A DNA stretch of 13,933 nucleotides, taken from assembly GCA_016212845.1 (NCBI GenBank), contig JACRDR010000313.1:1-13933 (forward strand). The letters run 5' to 3'. The stretch's first letter is position 1. Every line of letters starts with the position of its first letter. A program made the position numbers and the translations under genes. The stretch is from Elusimicrobiota bacterium (GTDB lineage: Bacteria; Elusimicrobiota; Elusimicrobia; UBA1565; JACRDR01). Below the pieces are notes generated by a model that did not search any database, was not told where the DNA came from, and saw nothing but the letters and a program-made list of their open reading frames with translations. Positions 1-7,307 of the stretch are shown here, piece by piece.

Positions 1-1
1 G

Positions 2-379
2 GAACTCAAGCCTTGGCTTCGCGAACTCGCGGCCAAGGAGAGCGCGACCGGCCTTCCGTGGGAGAACGACCGCACGCGCCTCGTCGGGCAGACGCCTCCG
101 CCGAAGCCGTCGGTACCCGGCCTGGAGCCGATCCTGCCTCCGGCCGGTCCGGACGCGGCGGAGCGCTTCAAGCGCCCGGTCGAGCCGAGGCAGCCGACGC
201 TTCCCATCTTCAAGACGTCCACGCGCCGGGTCTCGAACCTCGCGGCGGGGCTCGCGTCGTTCTCGGTCGTCCTCGTCGTCGGCACGCTCGCGATGATGCT
301 CAGCGGCAGCTGCAGCGGGCCCACCCCGGACCGCACGCCCAAGGCGCGCAAGCGCTACGTCGTGCCCGCGAATCCGTGA
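2..379 (+). CDS. C-terminal part of a membrane-anchored protein of unknown function (5' end outside window)
   Basis: An open frame with no stop enters from the left edge and ends at the TGA at 377-379, giving 125 visible residues. Visible parts are a short charged start, a Pro-rich linker (about residues 31-68), one hydrophobic helix (about 79-101, containing SFSVVLVVGTLAMML), then a short polar and basic tail with KARKRY. This looks like a cytoplasmic domain tethered by one C-terminal membrane segment with a small extracytoplasmic tail. The missing N-terminal part would define the function, and I do not recognise the family. The competing frame starting at 13 is Arg-rich and lacks any domain character over this stretch, so I take frame 2 as the coding one. 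It ends with a GTGA overlap with the next gene, which suggests translational coupling. Confidence 0.72.
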   Translation, partial: ELKPWLRELAAKESATGLPWENDRTRLVGQTPPPKPSVPGLEPILPPAGPDAAERFKRPVEPRQPTLPIFKTSTRRVSNLAAGLASFSVVLVVGTLAMMLSGSCSGPTPDRTPKARKRYVVPANP

Positions 380-1677
380 GCGAGCCCCAGCGCGTCGGCT
401 CGGGCACGTTCAAGGTCGACAGAGCGCGCGCGCTCGAGCTGCTCGCCCGCTACCGCCTGGAATCGCCGCTCCACTTCCCGCTCGCCTGGCTTCGCGCGGC
501 GGTCGCGGCCGGCGCCAAGGCGATCGACTTCGAGGACTCAGACGCGGCCTTCACGCTGGCCTTCGACGGGGCGCCGTATTCGGCGGAGGAGCTCGAGGGG
601 CTGCTCGCGACGCTGCCGGAGGAAGGCTCCGAGCCCAGGCTGCAGGAGCTCGCGCGCGGCGCCGCCGCCGCGATCCCGGTCGCCAAGGCCGTCACCGTGC
701 TTTCCGGCGCGGGTCCGGACCGGCGGAGCTTTCGAGCGAGCGTCGACGGGGAGAGCGTCGACAAGATCGACGAGTCCGGGACCCGCACGATCGTCGCCGC
801 CCAGTGGCCGGCCGCCGGACGTCCGCATGCTTTCGACTCCGTGATGGAAGCGCTGATCCTGCGGGCCTTCCCCGGCATCCTTTGGGAGCGGGGAGGGCGG
901 CTCATCGGGCGCCTGTCGTCCGGGTTCTGGCAGCGCTTCGAGCAGGAGGGCGTGCGGGGCTGGGTCGCGCCCGCGAGGCTCGGGAGCCCGTCCGAGCTGC
1001 TGCTGCATCAGTTGGGCGTGGCGTGTTCGCGGGAGACGGTCGAATTGCCGGGGAAGCCTCAGGTCCGCGCGGCCGCCGACTCGGCGGCGCTGCGGCTCGA
1101 CCTCTCGCGAGGCTCGTGCCTGCGCGACGAGCGCTACGACGAGACGCTCGCTAAAGTCGGCCGCGCGGCGGAGGGCTTCGCGCTCGACGCGCTTCGGCGG
1201 CTCTCGCGCACCATGCCCCAGCTCGGCGAGTGGCTGCGCGATCCCGTCGCCTACGTCCGGTGGCGGGACGTCCAGCACGTCGCCGACGACCCGGGCCTCG
1301 ACGGGGTCTTTCTCGACGCGCAGCGCTACTTCGCGCTCGACGCGGGCACGGCGGCGGAGCGTCTGGACGATCTCGAGCGTTGGGCGCCCATCGTCGCCTG
1401 GCTGCGCGAGACCGCCCTGCGCGTGCTGGCGGCGGAGCGCCGCCCGGCGAGCGAACTCGAGCGGGCGCTTTGGACCGCGCCGCTCTACCTCACGCTCGAC
1501 GGCCTTACGATGAGCGTCGAGGAACTCGAACGCCAGCGCGTGCGATTTGCGCGCGTCACCGTCGGGAACCGGCCGAATTCGGAGGACGCGCCGCTCCCGG
1601 CGGCCGTCGACGTGCGCGATCGCCGCGAGATGCTCGACCTGCTGCTGCGCTCCGCGGGCGACCGCCTCAACCCGTAA
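376..1677 (+). CDS. Uncharacterised 433-aa protein; N-terminus possibly a degenerate Hsp90/GHKL-like ATPase fold
   Basis: The start is the GTG at 376, overlapping the TGA of the upstream gene. The open frame reaches back to 13, but residues before this GTG are Arg/Ala/Pro-rich shadow sequence. The protein is soluble, with no signal peptide or membrane segment. Residues about 31-80 run helix, then 'AKAIDFEDSDAAFTLAFDG', then 'AEELEGLLATL'. This order (helix, strand, strand, xDG, helix) resembles the beginning of HtpG-type GHKL ATPases. However, the Asn/Asp that binds Mg-ATP in the helix is replaced by Ala, and no G-box is evident later. The rest is mixed alpha/beta with many Leu/Arg/Glu residues, including a helical stretch at about 262-290 and 323-365. 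The fold assignment is a weak inference; 'conserved hypothetical' is the safe name. The 3' end overlaps the converging gene by 11 bases. Confidence 0.75.
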   Translation: MSEPQRVGSGTFKVDRARALELLARYRLESPLHFPLAWLRAAVAAGAKAIDFEDSDAAFTLAFDGAPYSAEELEGLLATLPEEGSEPRLQELARGAAAAIPVAKAVTVLSGAGPDRRSFRASVDGESVDKIDESGTRTIVAAQWPAAGRPHAFDSVMEALILRAFPGILWERGGRLIGRLSSGFWQRFEQEGVRGWVAPARLGSPSELLLHQLGVACSRETVELPGKPQVRAAADSAALRLDLSRGSCLRDERYDETLAKVGRAAEGFALDALRRLSRTMPQLGEWLRDPVAYVRWRDVQHVADDPGLDGVFLDAQRYFALDAGTAAERLDDLERWAPIVAWLRETALRVLAAERRPASELERALWTAPLYLTLDGLTMSVEELERQRVRFARVTVGNRPNSEDAPLPAAVDVRDRREMLDLLLRSAGDRLNP

Positions 1678-2872
1678 GAGCGGGACAGGCCTGGGTCCTG
1701 CGGTCGGGCGGCATCGATCGGCAAGCGGCCGCCGCGCGGAACAGGCGCCGCAGGCTCGCCCAGGCCAGGGCCGAAGTCCGGCCGTCTTTGCACCGCGCCG
1801 CGATCAAAAGCCACCGCGCGCGCCGCGGATCGGGCCGTCCCGCGCGGATCTCGCCCGCGCTCCACGAGAGGGCCGCGGCTTCCAACGCCGCGAGGCCGTA
1901 GGGACGGGCGAACGGCGCCTCGAGCCGGCGCGAGAGGGAGTCGAGCGCGCCCGGCGAACGGGCGAGCGCCGCGAGCGCGGCGAGTTCCCGGGGATCGGCC
2001 GCGTAGGCGCGGCTTTCGGCGGCCACGCGTCCGAGCCGCACGCGCGTCGCCGGATCGAGCACGCCTCGGCCCGCGAGCGCGCGGCGGTAGAGCTCGATCG
2101 AGTTCTCGATGGCGCGAAGGCCCTCGGCCTGGCCGTCGGGCAGCCAGGAGTCGAGCAGGCGGCGTCCCGCGCTCAGCCCGGCGAGCGCGTCGGCCTGGGC
2201 GAGGTCGAAGCGTCCGGCGTCGAGGCGCCTCTCGCCGCGCCGGACCAGCGCGTCCAAGAGGCGCCCGATGACCGCGACCTCGAGTCTCAGCCGCGCCCAG
2301 TAGTCGTCGTTCTCGGCGGTCCGGAGTTCGCTCGGCAGGTCGCACCGCGCGAGGCCCGCGCCGCGGGCGAGCGTTTCCAACCCCGGCACGTCAGGGTCGA
2401 GCTTGCCCGTCAGCAGGCGGTCGGAGACCGGCCGGGCCTCCCGCGCGGCTCGCAGGAACTCGGCGCAGGCGTCCCCTTCGCGCGCGGGCGGGAGGAGTCC
2501 GTCGAGCAGCCTCGGGCGCTCGAGCGGCAAGGGCCGGTACGAGGCGATCGCGTCGCGCACGCGCAGTTGCTCCGGCATCGCCTCCGCGGAACTCGGGCCC
2601 GGGCCGAGCCAGAGCCGGAGCCCGCTCGCCGCGCCGACCGCCGCCGTCCACGCCGCGAGTCCCGCCGTGGCGAACGCCCGGCCGCGTCTCGCGCGGGGGG
2701 CGGCTCCGGGCCGCAGCTCGAGGAATCGGGCGTAGCGGAAGGCGGCCTCGATGCGCTCGGGCGAGAGCCCGGCGGCGGCGAGCCTGCGGCGCAGCCGCTC
2801 GTCGCCGGCTCGGCTCCGCCGCTTCCCGATGAGCATGGCTATCCGCCGGAGATCGGCCATGTCCCGCATCAT
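1667..2872 (-). CDS. Uncharacterised single-pass membrane protein with a helical extracytoplasmic domain
   Basis: The open frame ends at the TGA at 1669-1667 and extends upstream past 2967, but the part beyond 2872 is Ser/Arg-rich and overlaps the divergent kinase gene, so it is not used. ATGs at 2872, 2869 and 2860 are all possible. None has a clear Shine-Dalgarno site, and 2872 is preceded by GGCGGG. Numbered from the ATG at 2860 (397 aa), residues 1-60 are basic and probably cytoplasmic (about 30-50 form an amphipathic helix). Residues 62-86 form one membrane helix with an Arg-rich flank before it, which predicts N-in orientation. Residues 90-397 are helical and Leu/Ala/Arg-rich, with a few scattered Cys (132, 173, 357, 380, 391), like a TPR-type or all-alpha repeat fold. 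I recognise no enzyme motif. It is divergent from the kinase gene at 2967 and shares its intergenic region. Confidence 0.7.
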   Translation of the reverse strand: MMRDMADLRRIAMLIGKRRSRAGDERLRRRLAAAGLSPERIEAAFRYARFLELRPGAAPRARRGRAFATAGLAAWTAAVGAASGLRLWLGPGPSSAEAMPEQLRVRDAIASYRPLPLERPRLLDGLLPPAREGDACAEFLRAAREARPVSDRLLTGKLDPDVPGLETLARGAGLARCDLPSELRTAENDDYWARLRLEVAVIGRLLDALVRRGERRLDAGRFDLAQADALAGLSAGRRLLDSWLPDGQAEGLRAIENSIELYRRALAGRGVLDPATRVRLGRVAAESRAYAADPRELAALAALARSPGALDSLSRRLEAPFARPYGLAALEAAALSWSAGEIRAGRPDPRRARWLLIAARCKDGRTSALAWASLRRLFRAAAACRSMPPDRRTQACPALTG

Positions 2873-2966
2873 AGCCCGCCGCGTTCGAAGGCCGGGGGAA
2901 CGCTTCCGCGACGGCCGGGTGAAGGCGGACTGGCGCAAAAACGGCTCATCGGCTATGCTTCGGACG

Positions 2967-4118
2967 ATGGCCGAACGCGTACTGGTCGTAGACGACGACG
3001 AGAGCCTGCAGGAGCTCTGCGCCACCGCGTTCCGCTTGGACGGCTACCAAGTGGAGGTCGCCTCCTCCGGTGAGGGCGGACTCAAAAAGCTGGATTCCTC
3101 GCCGTTCGACCTCGTCGTCACCGATCTCTTCATGCCGGGCAAGATCGACGGCTCCGGCGTCGTCCGCGCGGTGAAGGCCCGCTTTCCCACGACCGAAGTC
3201 ATCGTGATGACCGCGGTCCCGACCCTCAAGACTGCGATTACCACTCTGAAAGACGGCGCCTCCGACTACGTCATCAAGCCGTTCGAGACCGACCACCTGC
3301 GCGTGATCGCCCGCCGGGCGCTCGACTCCCGCCGCCTGCGCCGCGAGCTCGACACCGAGCGCGCGATGCGCCAGGAGCTGGCGACCGCGTATAAGGAGCT
3401 TCAAAAGGTGGAGGAGCTGAAGGAATCGTTCTTGGCCCGCATCAGCCACGAGCTCCGGACGCCGCTGAGCGAGGTGCTCACCGCTGTCGAGCTGATGGAG
3501 AACGCGGCGGGCACGACCACCGATCCCGAGAAGCTCGCCCGCTACATCGGCCTATCGAAGGCCGGCGCCGTGAAGATGGAGCGGACGATGAACGATCTGC
3601 TCGCGTTCGTCGAGCTCCAAAGCCGTCCGACGATCGAGAAGGGTTCGCCGGTCGCGCTAGACGAGGTCTGCCGCATGGCGGCCGAGAAGCTCAAGCCGAT
3701 GATCGACCAGCGCGGGCTGAAGGTCGATTTCAAATTCCCCGACGCTCTCGAGAAAGTATCGGGCGACCCCGATCTCATCGCGCGCGCCTTCGAGAACCTC
3801 ATCCACAACGCGATCACGTTCAATAAGGACAAGGGCGTGATCACGATCGCCGGCCGCGTGGAGGCGGGCTCCGTCTACGTCGACGTCTCGGACACCGGCG
3901 AGGGCATCCCGGAAGGGGAATTCGAGCGGATCTTCGACAGCTTCTACCAGATCGCCAGCTACCTGACGCGGAAGGTGGGCGGCTTGGGGCTCGGTCTCGC
4001 GATCACGCGCCGCATCGTCGAGGCGCACGGCGGCCACATCGACGTGACCAGCAAGGTCGGGCAGGGAACGACGTTCAGGGTCCGGCTGCCTGTCAAAACT
4101 CCGGCGCCGAAAGCGTAG
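2967..4118 (+). CDS. Receiver-histidine kinase fusion (REC-HisKA-HATPase_c)
   Basis: This is a soluble 383-aa signal-transduction protein. The N-terminal receiver domain (about 3-118) has the acidic triad D9-D11, phospho-acceptor D53 in 'VVTDLFMPG', T82 and K104 in 'VIKPFE'. A charged helical linker (about 119-154) leads to the HisKA H-box 'ARISHELRTPL' with H161. The HATPase_c domain shows the N-box with N281, the G1 box 'DTGEGIP' (309-315) and the G2 box 'GGLGLGLA' (338-345). All catalytic residues are intact, so it should autophosphorylate and be controlled by phosphorylation of its own receiver, as in response-regulator/kinase hybrids that work inside a phosphorelay. It has no sensor or membrane domain, so input must come from another kinase. 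The start at 2967 removes Arg-rich upstream sequence; an in-frame ATG at 2955 would add four residues. No strong Shine-Dalgarno site is seen. Confidence 0.95.
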   Translation: MAERVLVVDDDESLQELCATAFRLDGYQVEVASSGEGGLKKLDSSPFDLVVTDLFMPGKIDGSGVVRAVKARFPTTEVIVMTAVPTLKTAITTLKDGASDYVIKPFETDHLRVIARRALDSRRLRRELDTERAMRQELATAYKELQKVEELKESFLARISHELRTPLSEVLTAVELMENAAGTTTDPEKLARYIGLSKAGAVKMERTMNDLLAFVELQSRPTIEKGSPVALDEVCRMAAEKLKPMIDQRGLKVDFKFPDALEKVSGDPDLIARAFENLIHNAITFNKDKGVITIAGRVEAGSVYVDVSDTGEGIPEGEFERIFDSFYQIASYLTRKVGGLGLGLAITRRIVEAHGGHIDVTSKVGQGTTFRVRLPVKTPAPKA

Positions 4119-5301
4119 GCACCGCGGCATTCAGCCGGAACGTCCCCGCCTTCGGTTCGATCCCGCTCTCCTTCAGCCCGCCAAGGGCCGCCGCGAGTTC
4201 CGCGGGCGAGAGGGCGGGCGACAAGAGCCCCAGATAATCAGTCAAAGAGCCCATCGACTTGCCGCCCCACGCCGACCACAGGCGCGCAAAGGGCAGGGAG
4301 CCGGTATCGGAGCCGTCGGGGTTGGAGTCGTAGAGATCCCAGAGCGCCGCCGCCACCCGCCATTCGTTGGCCTGTCCGCGGCAGACGTCCTCGGGCACGC
4401 GTTCGAGGCGGATCGGCGCGCGGCGCGGCACGAGGTATTCGAACTTGGCGTCGGGATCGGCGGGGTCGAGGCGGACGGAAGCGGCGAAGAAGGTGGCCCA
4501 GCCCTCCGACCAGGCGAGCGCCGGGCTGTAGCACTCGTCGATCTTGTGCGAACCGCCGGCGGAGGCCGCGCGCATCGACAAGTGCATCACCGCGTGGCCC
4601 AGCTCGTGGAGCACGACGTCCCACGCCTCGGCGCGGCTCAAATGAAGGCTGAAGCCCCAGCTCGAGAAGTAGTCCGAGTCCTCGGGCCAATTCACGGAGA
4701 GCGTCTTCGTCCACCAGTCGGTTCCCACTCGCTGGCGGAGCATCGCGTCGCGCGCCTCCAGGAAGGTGAGGTGGATCCACGCGACCTTGGCGTTCTCGGA
4801 GCCGGGTTCGGGGCCGACGGCGCCGAGCGCGATGCCCGCCGGGGCGGGGAGATCGAACGCGGGTCCGTCGAAGGCGTAGCCGTCGCCCTTGTCGTTGTCG
4901 AACGTCCAAAGCTTGTTGTCGAGCGCGACCCGCACGTGGAAGCGGCCGCTCACGGCCGCGGGCAGCGCCAGCGCGAACGAGCCGTCGTCGGCGGTCTCGT
5001 CGGTCGAGACGACTTTGTCCTCGGGACCCAGAAGGGAGACCTTCGCCAGCCGCCCCGGCTTGAGCGAGCCGTCGAACGCGGCCAAGAGAAGCGTGCCGCT
5101 CGCGCGTCCGGGCTTCGCTTCGAGCGTCGCGGCGGAGGGCAAGGACTTGAGCGGGAATACCGCGAGCCCGCGCCGGAACCAGCCCTCCGCTTGCAGCCGG
5201 TCCTTCTGTCCAGCGGCGGGTCGGCCCGCTATATCGGAGTCGTCGGAATTCTGCGCGGACGCGGGAGAAACGAACAGCAGCGCGAGGAGGAGCGTCTTCA
5301 T
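4093..5301 (-). CDS. Secreted zinc metallopeptidase, HExxH + E (gluzincin-type)
   Basis: The 402-aa product starts with a Sec signal peptide ('MKTLLLALLFVSPASA', predicted cleavage before Q17). A region rich in beta strands (about 60-150) ending in 'GRFHVRVALDN' looks like a carboxypeptidase-regulatory or Ig-like domain. The catalytic region has 'HELGHAVMH' (H232, E233, H236) followed 30 residues later by 'SEGWATFF' with E266. This is the spacing and context of a gluzincin third ligand. C257 and C307 could pair. The family number is not clear to me; it is not a typical thermolysin or M1 protein. It probably acts outside the cytoplasmic membrane as an endopeptidase or peptide hydrolase. The ATG at 5301 overlaps the stop of the upstream M3 gene (ATGA), so it should be the last gene of the operon. 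Its 3' end runs 26 bases into the end of the opposing kinase gene. Confidence 0.9.
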   Translation of the reverse strand: MKTLLLALLFVSPASAQNSDDSDIAGRPAAGQKDRLQAEGWFRRGLAVFPLKSLPSAATLEAKPGRASGTLLLAAFDGSLKPGRLAKVSLLGPEDKVVSTDETADDGSFALALPAAVSGRFHVRVALDNKLWTFDNDKGDGYAFDGPAFDLPAPAGIALGAVGPEPGSENAKVAWIHLTFLEARDAMLRQRVGTDWWTKTLSVNWPEDSDYFSSWGFSLHLSRAEAWDVVLHELGHAVMHLSMRAASAGGSHKIDECYSPALAWSEGWATFFAASVRLDPADPDAKFEYLVPRRAPIRLERVPEDVCRGQANEWRVAAALWDLYDSNPDGSDTGSLPFARLWSAWGGKSMGSLTDYLGLLSPALSPAELAAALGGLKESGIEPKAGTFRLNAAVPTLSAPEF

Positions 5302-7307
5302 TGGGTCAGCCCGATGTTCTGGAGGAACGGCTTATCCGACGGTTCGCGGCCCAGGAAGGCGCGGAGGCTTTCGCCTTCCTTGCGGCTCGAGCCGACCTCG
5401 AGGATTTCCTTGCGGTAGCGCGCGCCGGTCTTGGGGTCGAGCGGTCCGGCTTTCTCGAAGACCGAGAACATGTCCTGCGCGTAGACTTCCGACCACAGGT
5501 AGCCGTAGTAGCCCGAGTCGTAGCCGCCCATGATGTGCCCGAAGCTCGCTTCGGGATGCGTGCCGGGCGTCATGGGCACGAGCATGACTTCTTCCATCAG
5601 CTTGCTCCAGGCCTTCGTCGTGTCGGCCGGCGGTTCCAGGTGGAACGCGAGGTCCGCCGAGGCGAAAAACGCCTGCCGGAGGTAGAAAATGCCGGAGTCG
5701 ACGTTCTTGGCGTCGATCATGCGGTCGAGCAGTTCCTTGGGAAGCTTCTTCGAGCGGTCCTGGTAGTGGCCGGACAACCGCGCGAGCACGTCCGGACGCC
5801 AGACCCAGTTCTCGAGCATCTGCGAGGGCGCCTCGACGAAGTCGCGCGCGACCTTGGAACCGGAGAAGTCCCGGTGGCGGGCTAGCGTGAGGTTCTGGTG
5901 CATGATGTGGCCGAACTCGTGGAAGTACGTCTCCACCTCACTGTGCCGCAGGAGCGACGGCTTCTCCGCCGTCGGCTTCTCGAAGTTGGCGACCATCGCC
6001 GAGACCGGGCGCTGATAGGAGCCGTCGGGCAGTTCGCTCCCGCCGATGAGCGAGAACGCGGCGGCGTGCTTGTACTTGCCCTCGCGGGGGAACAGGTCCA
6101 TGTAGAAGTGTCCGACGAGCTTTCCGGTGGCCTTGTCGTCGATTCGGTAGAGCTTCACGTCCGGGTGCCAGGCGTCCGCCGGGACGATCTCCGTGAACTT
6201 CAGGCCGAGCAGGTCCTGGTAGACTCCGAGCATGCCGTCGGTGACGAGATCGAGGGGGAAGTACTCTTTGATCTTCTGATCGTCGATCTGATAGCGGTCC
6301 TTGAGCAGCTGGTTGTGGTAGTAGCGCCAGTCCCACGCGCGCATGACGTGATCGGAGACGGCGCCCTCGTCGGCGTCCTTCATCTTCACGAGCGCGGCGA
6401 ACTCGGGCTTCGCTTTCTTTTCGAGCTTGGGCCGCAGGCTTTTGAGGAACGCCTGCACCGCCTCGGGACGCTCCGCCATCCGGTCCTCGAGCACGTAGTG
6501 CGCGTGGGTGGGGTAGCCGAGGAGCTTGGCGGCCTGCAGGCGCAGCTTCAGCGTCTCCGCCAGGCGGCGCACGTTCGCCTCGCCGCCGCGATTGGAGAAC
6601 TTCGTCTCGAGCTCGCGGCGCGCGCCGGGGTCCTTGGCGTTCTCCATGAACGGGAAATAGTCGGGATAGTCGAGGGAGACGAGGTAGCGGTCGCCGTCCT
6701 TCTTCAGCCGCGCCTTGAAGTCGTCCGGCACGCCGGCGAGCTGGGCCTCCGTGAAGGGGACGGTCGTCTTTTCCTCGGCGAGCGCCTGCCGGAACTCGGT
6801 CGAGAGCTCGACGATGTGCTTGCGCAGCGCCTGCGCTTCCTCGCGCTTGTCCTTGGGCAGCTCGAGTCCGTTGCGCTTGAAGTCGAGCAGCGTTTCGGCC
6901 AGGAGCTTCGCGTCCTCGCCCGTGAGGCCGGCGGCGGGGACGGCCTTGAGCGCCTTGTAGAGGTCTTCCCGTCCGTAGACGTCGACCATGAACCGCGACG
7001 AGTCGGTGTCGCACGCGCGGCCCGCGTCGCGGACGCCGGCGTCCGTCGAGACCTCGGCGAGGAAGGTCGGGGAGGCGAGGGCGTCGCCGTACTCGGCGAG
7101 CGCCGACGAGAACGCGCGCGCCGTCGCCTCGAAGGAGGCCTGGTTCGCCGTCTGCGCCACCGCGGCGAGCTTGGCTTCCACGACGGCCTTCGACGCGGCG
7201 CAGCTCGAGGCGATGCCGCCCGACGACAGCGAGAAGTCGAGCCACGGCGACGGCGGGGCGGCCTGGGCCGTTCCCGCCAGCGAGAGGGCGAGCGCGAGGA
7301 CGATCAC
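5298..7307 (-). CDS. Secreted M3-family zinc oligopeptidase, thimet oligopeptidase-like
   Basis: This is a 669-aa M3 peptidase, near the usual family length. M3 enzymes cleave short peptides inside a deep channel. The zinc site is 'YFHEFGHIMH' (H463, E464, H467) with E492 in 'DFVEAPSQMLENW'. The 25-residue spacing from the second His matches thimet oligopeptidase and Dcp. The substrate-binding Gly/Tyr loop 'GGYDSGYYGYLWSEVYAQDM' (594-613) is very close to that of thimet oligopeptidase. The GTG start at 7307 gives a clean signal peptide (MIVLALALSLAGTAQA, then APPSP). The open frame continues upstream to 7421, but those residues are Arg-rich shadow of the neighbouring gene. The start overlaps the upstream stop (GTGA). 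Export is notable because many bacterial M3 enzymes are cytoplasmic. The likely role is breakdown of short peptides in the periplasm or outside the cell, downstream of endopeptidases and alongside the M14 enzyme in the same unit. Confidence 0.95.
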   Translation of the reverse strand: MIVLALALSLAGTAQAAPPSPWLDFSLSSGGIASSCAASKAVVEAKLAAVAQTANQASFEATARAFSSALAEYGDALASPTFLAEVSTDAGVRDAGRACDTDSSRFMVDVYGREDLYKALKAVPAAGLTGEDAKLLAETLLDFKRNGLELPKDKREEAQALRKHIVELSTEFRQALAEEKTTVPFTEAQLAGVPDDFKARLKKDGDRYLVSLDYPDYFPFMENAKDPGARRELETKFSNRGGEANVRRLAETLKLRLQAAKLLGYPTHAHYVLEDRMAERPEAVQAFLKSLRPKLEKKAKPEFAALVKMKDADEGAVSDHVMRAWDWRYYHNQLLKDRYQIDDQKIKEYFPLDLVTDGMLGVYQDLLGLKFTEIVPADAWHPDVKLYRIDDKATGKLVGHFYMDLFPREGKYKHAAAFSLIGGSELPDGSYQRPVSAMVANFEKPTAEKPSLLRHSEVETYFHEFGHIMHQNLTLARHRDFSGSKVARDFVEAPSQMLENWVWRPDVLARLSGHYQDRSKKLPKELLDRMIDAKNVDSGIFYLRQAFFASADLAFHLEPPADTTKAWSKLMEEVMLVPMTPGTHPEASFGHIMGGYDSGYYGYLWSEVYAQDMFSVFEKAGPLDPKTGARYRKEILEVGSSRKEGESLRAFLGREPSDKPFLQNIGLTQ

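Noticed and set aside
13..375. N-terminal extension of the 376-1677 gene back to the ATG at 13
   Set aside because: The residues are Arg/Ala/Pro-rich without domain character, while frame 2 gives a sensible Pro-rich linker and membrane helix ending at 379 with a GTGA coupling.
1547..3073. Long + strand open frame of 508 codons
   Set aside because: It is rich in Arg, Ala and Pro, antisense to the 1667-2872 membrane protein, and overlaps the kinase start in a different frame. No motif is seen.
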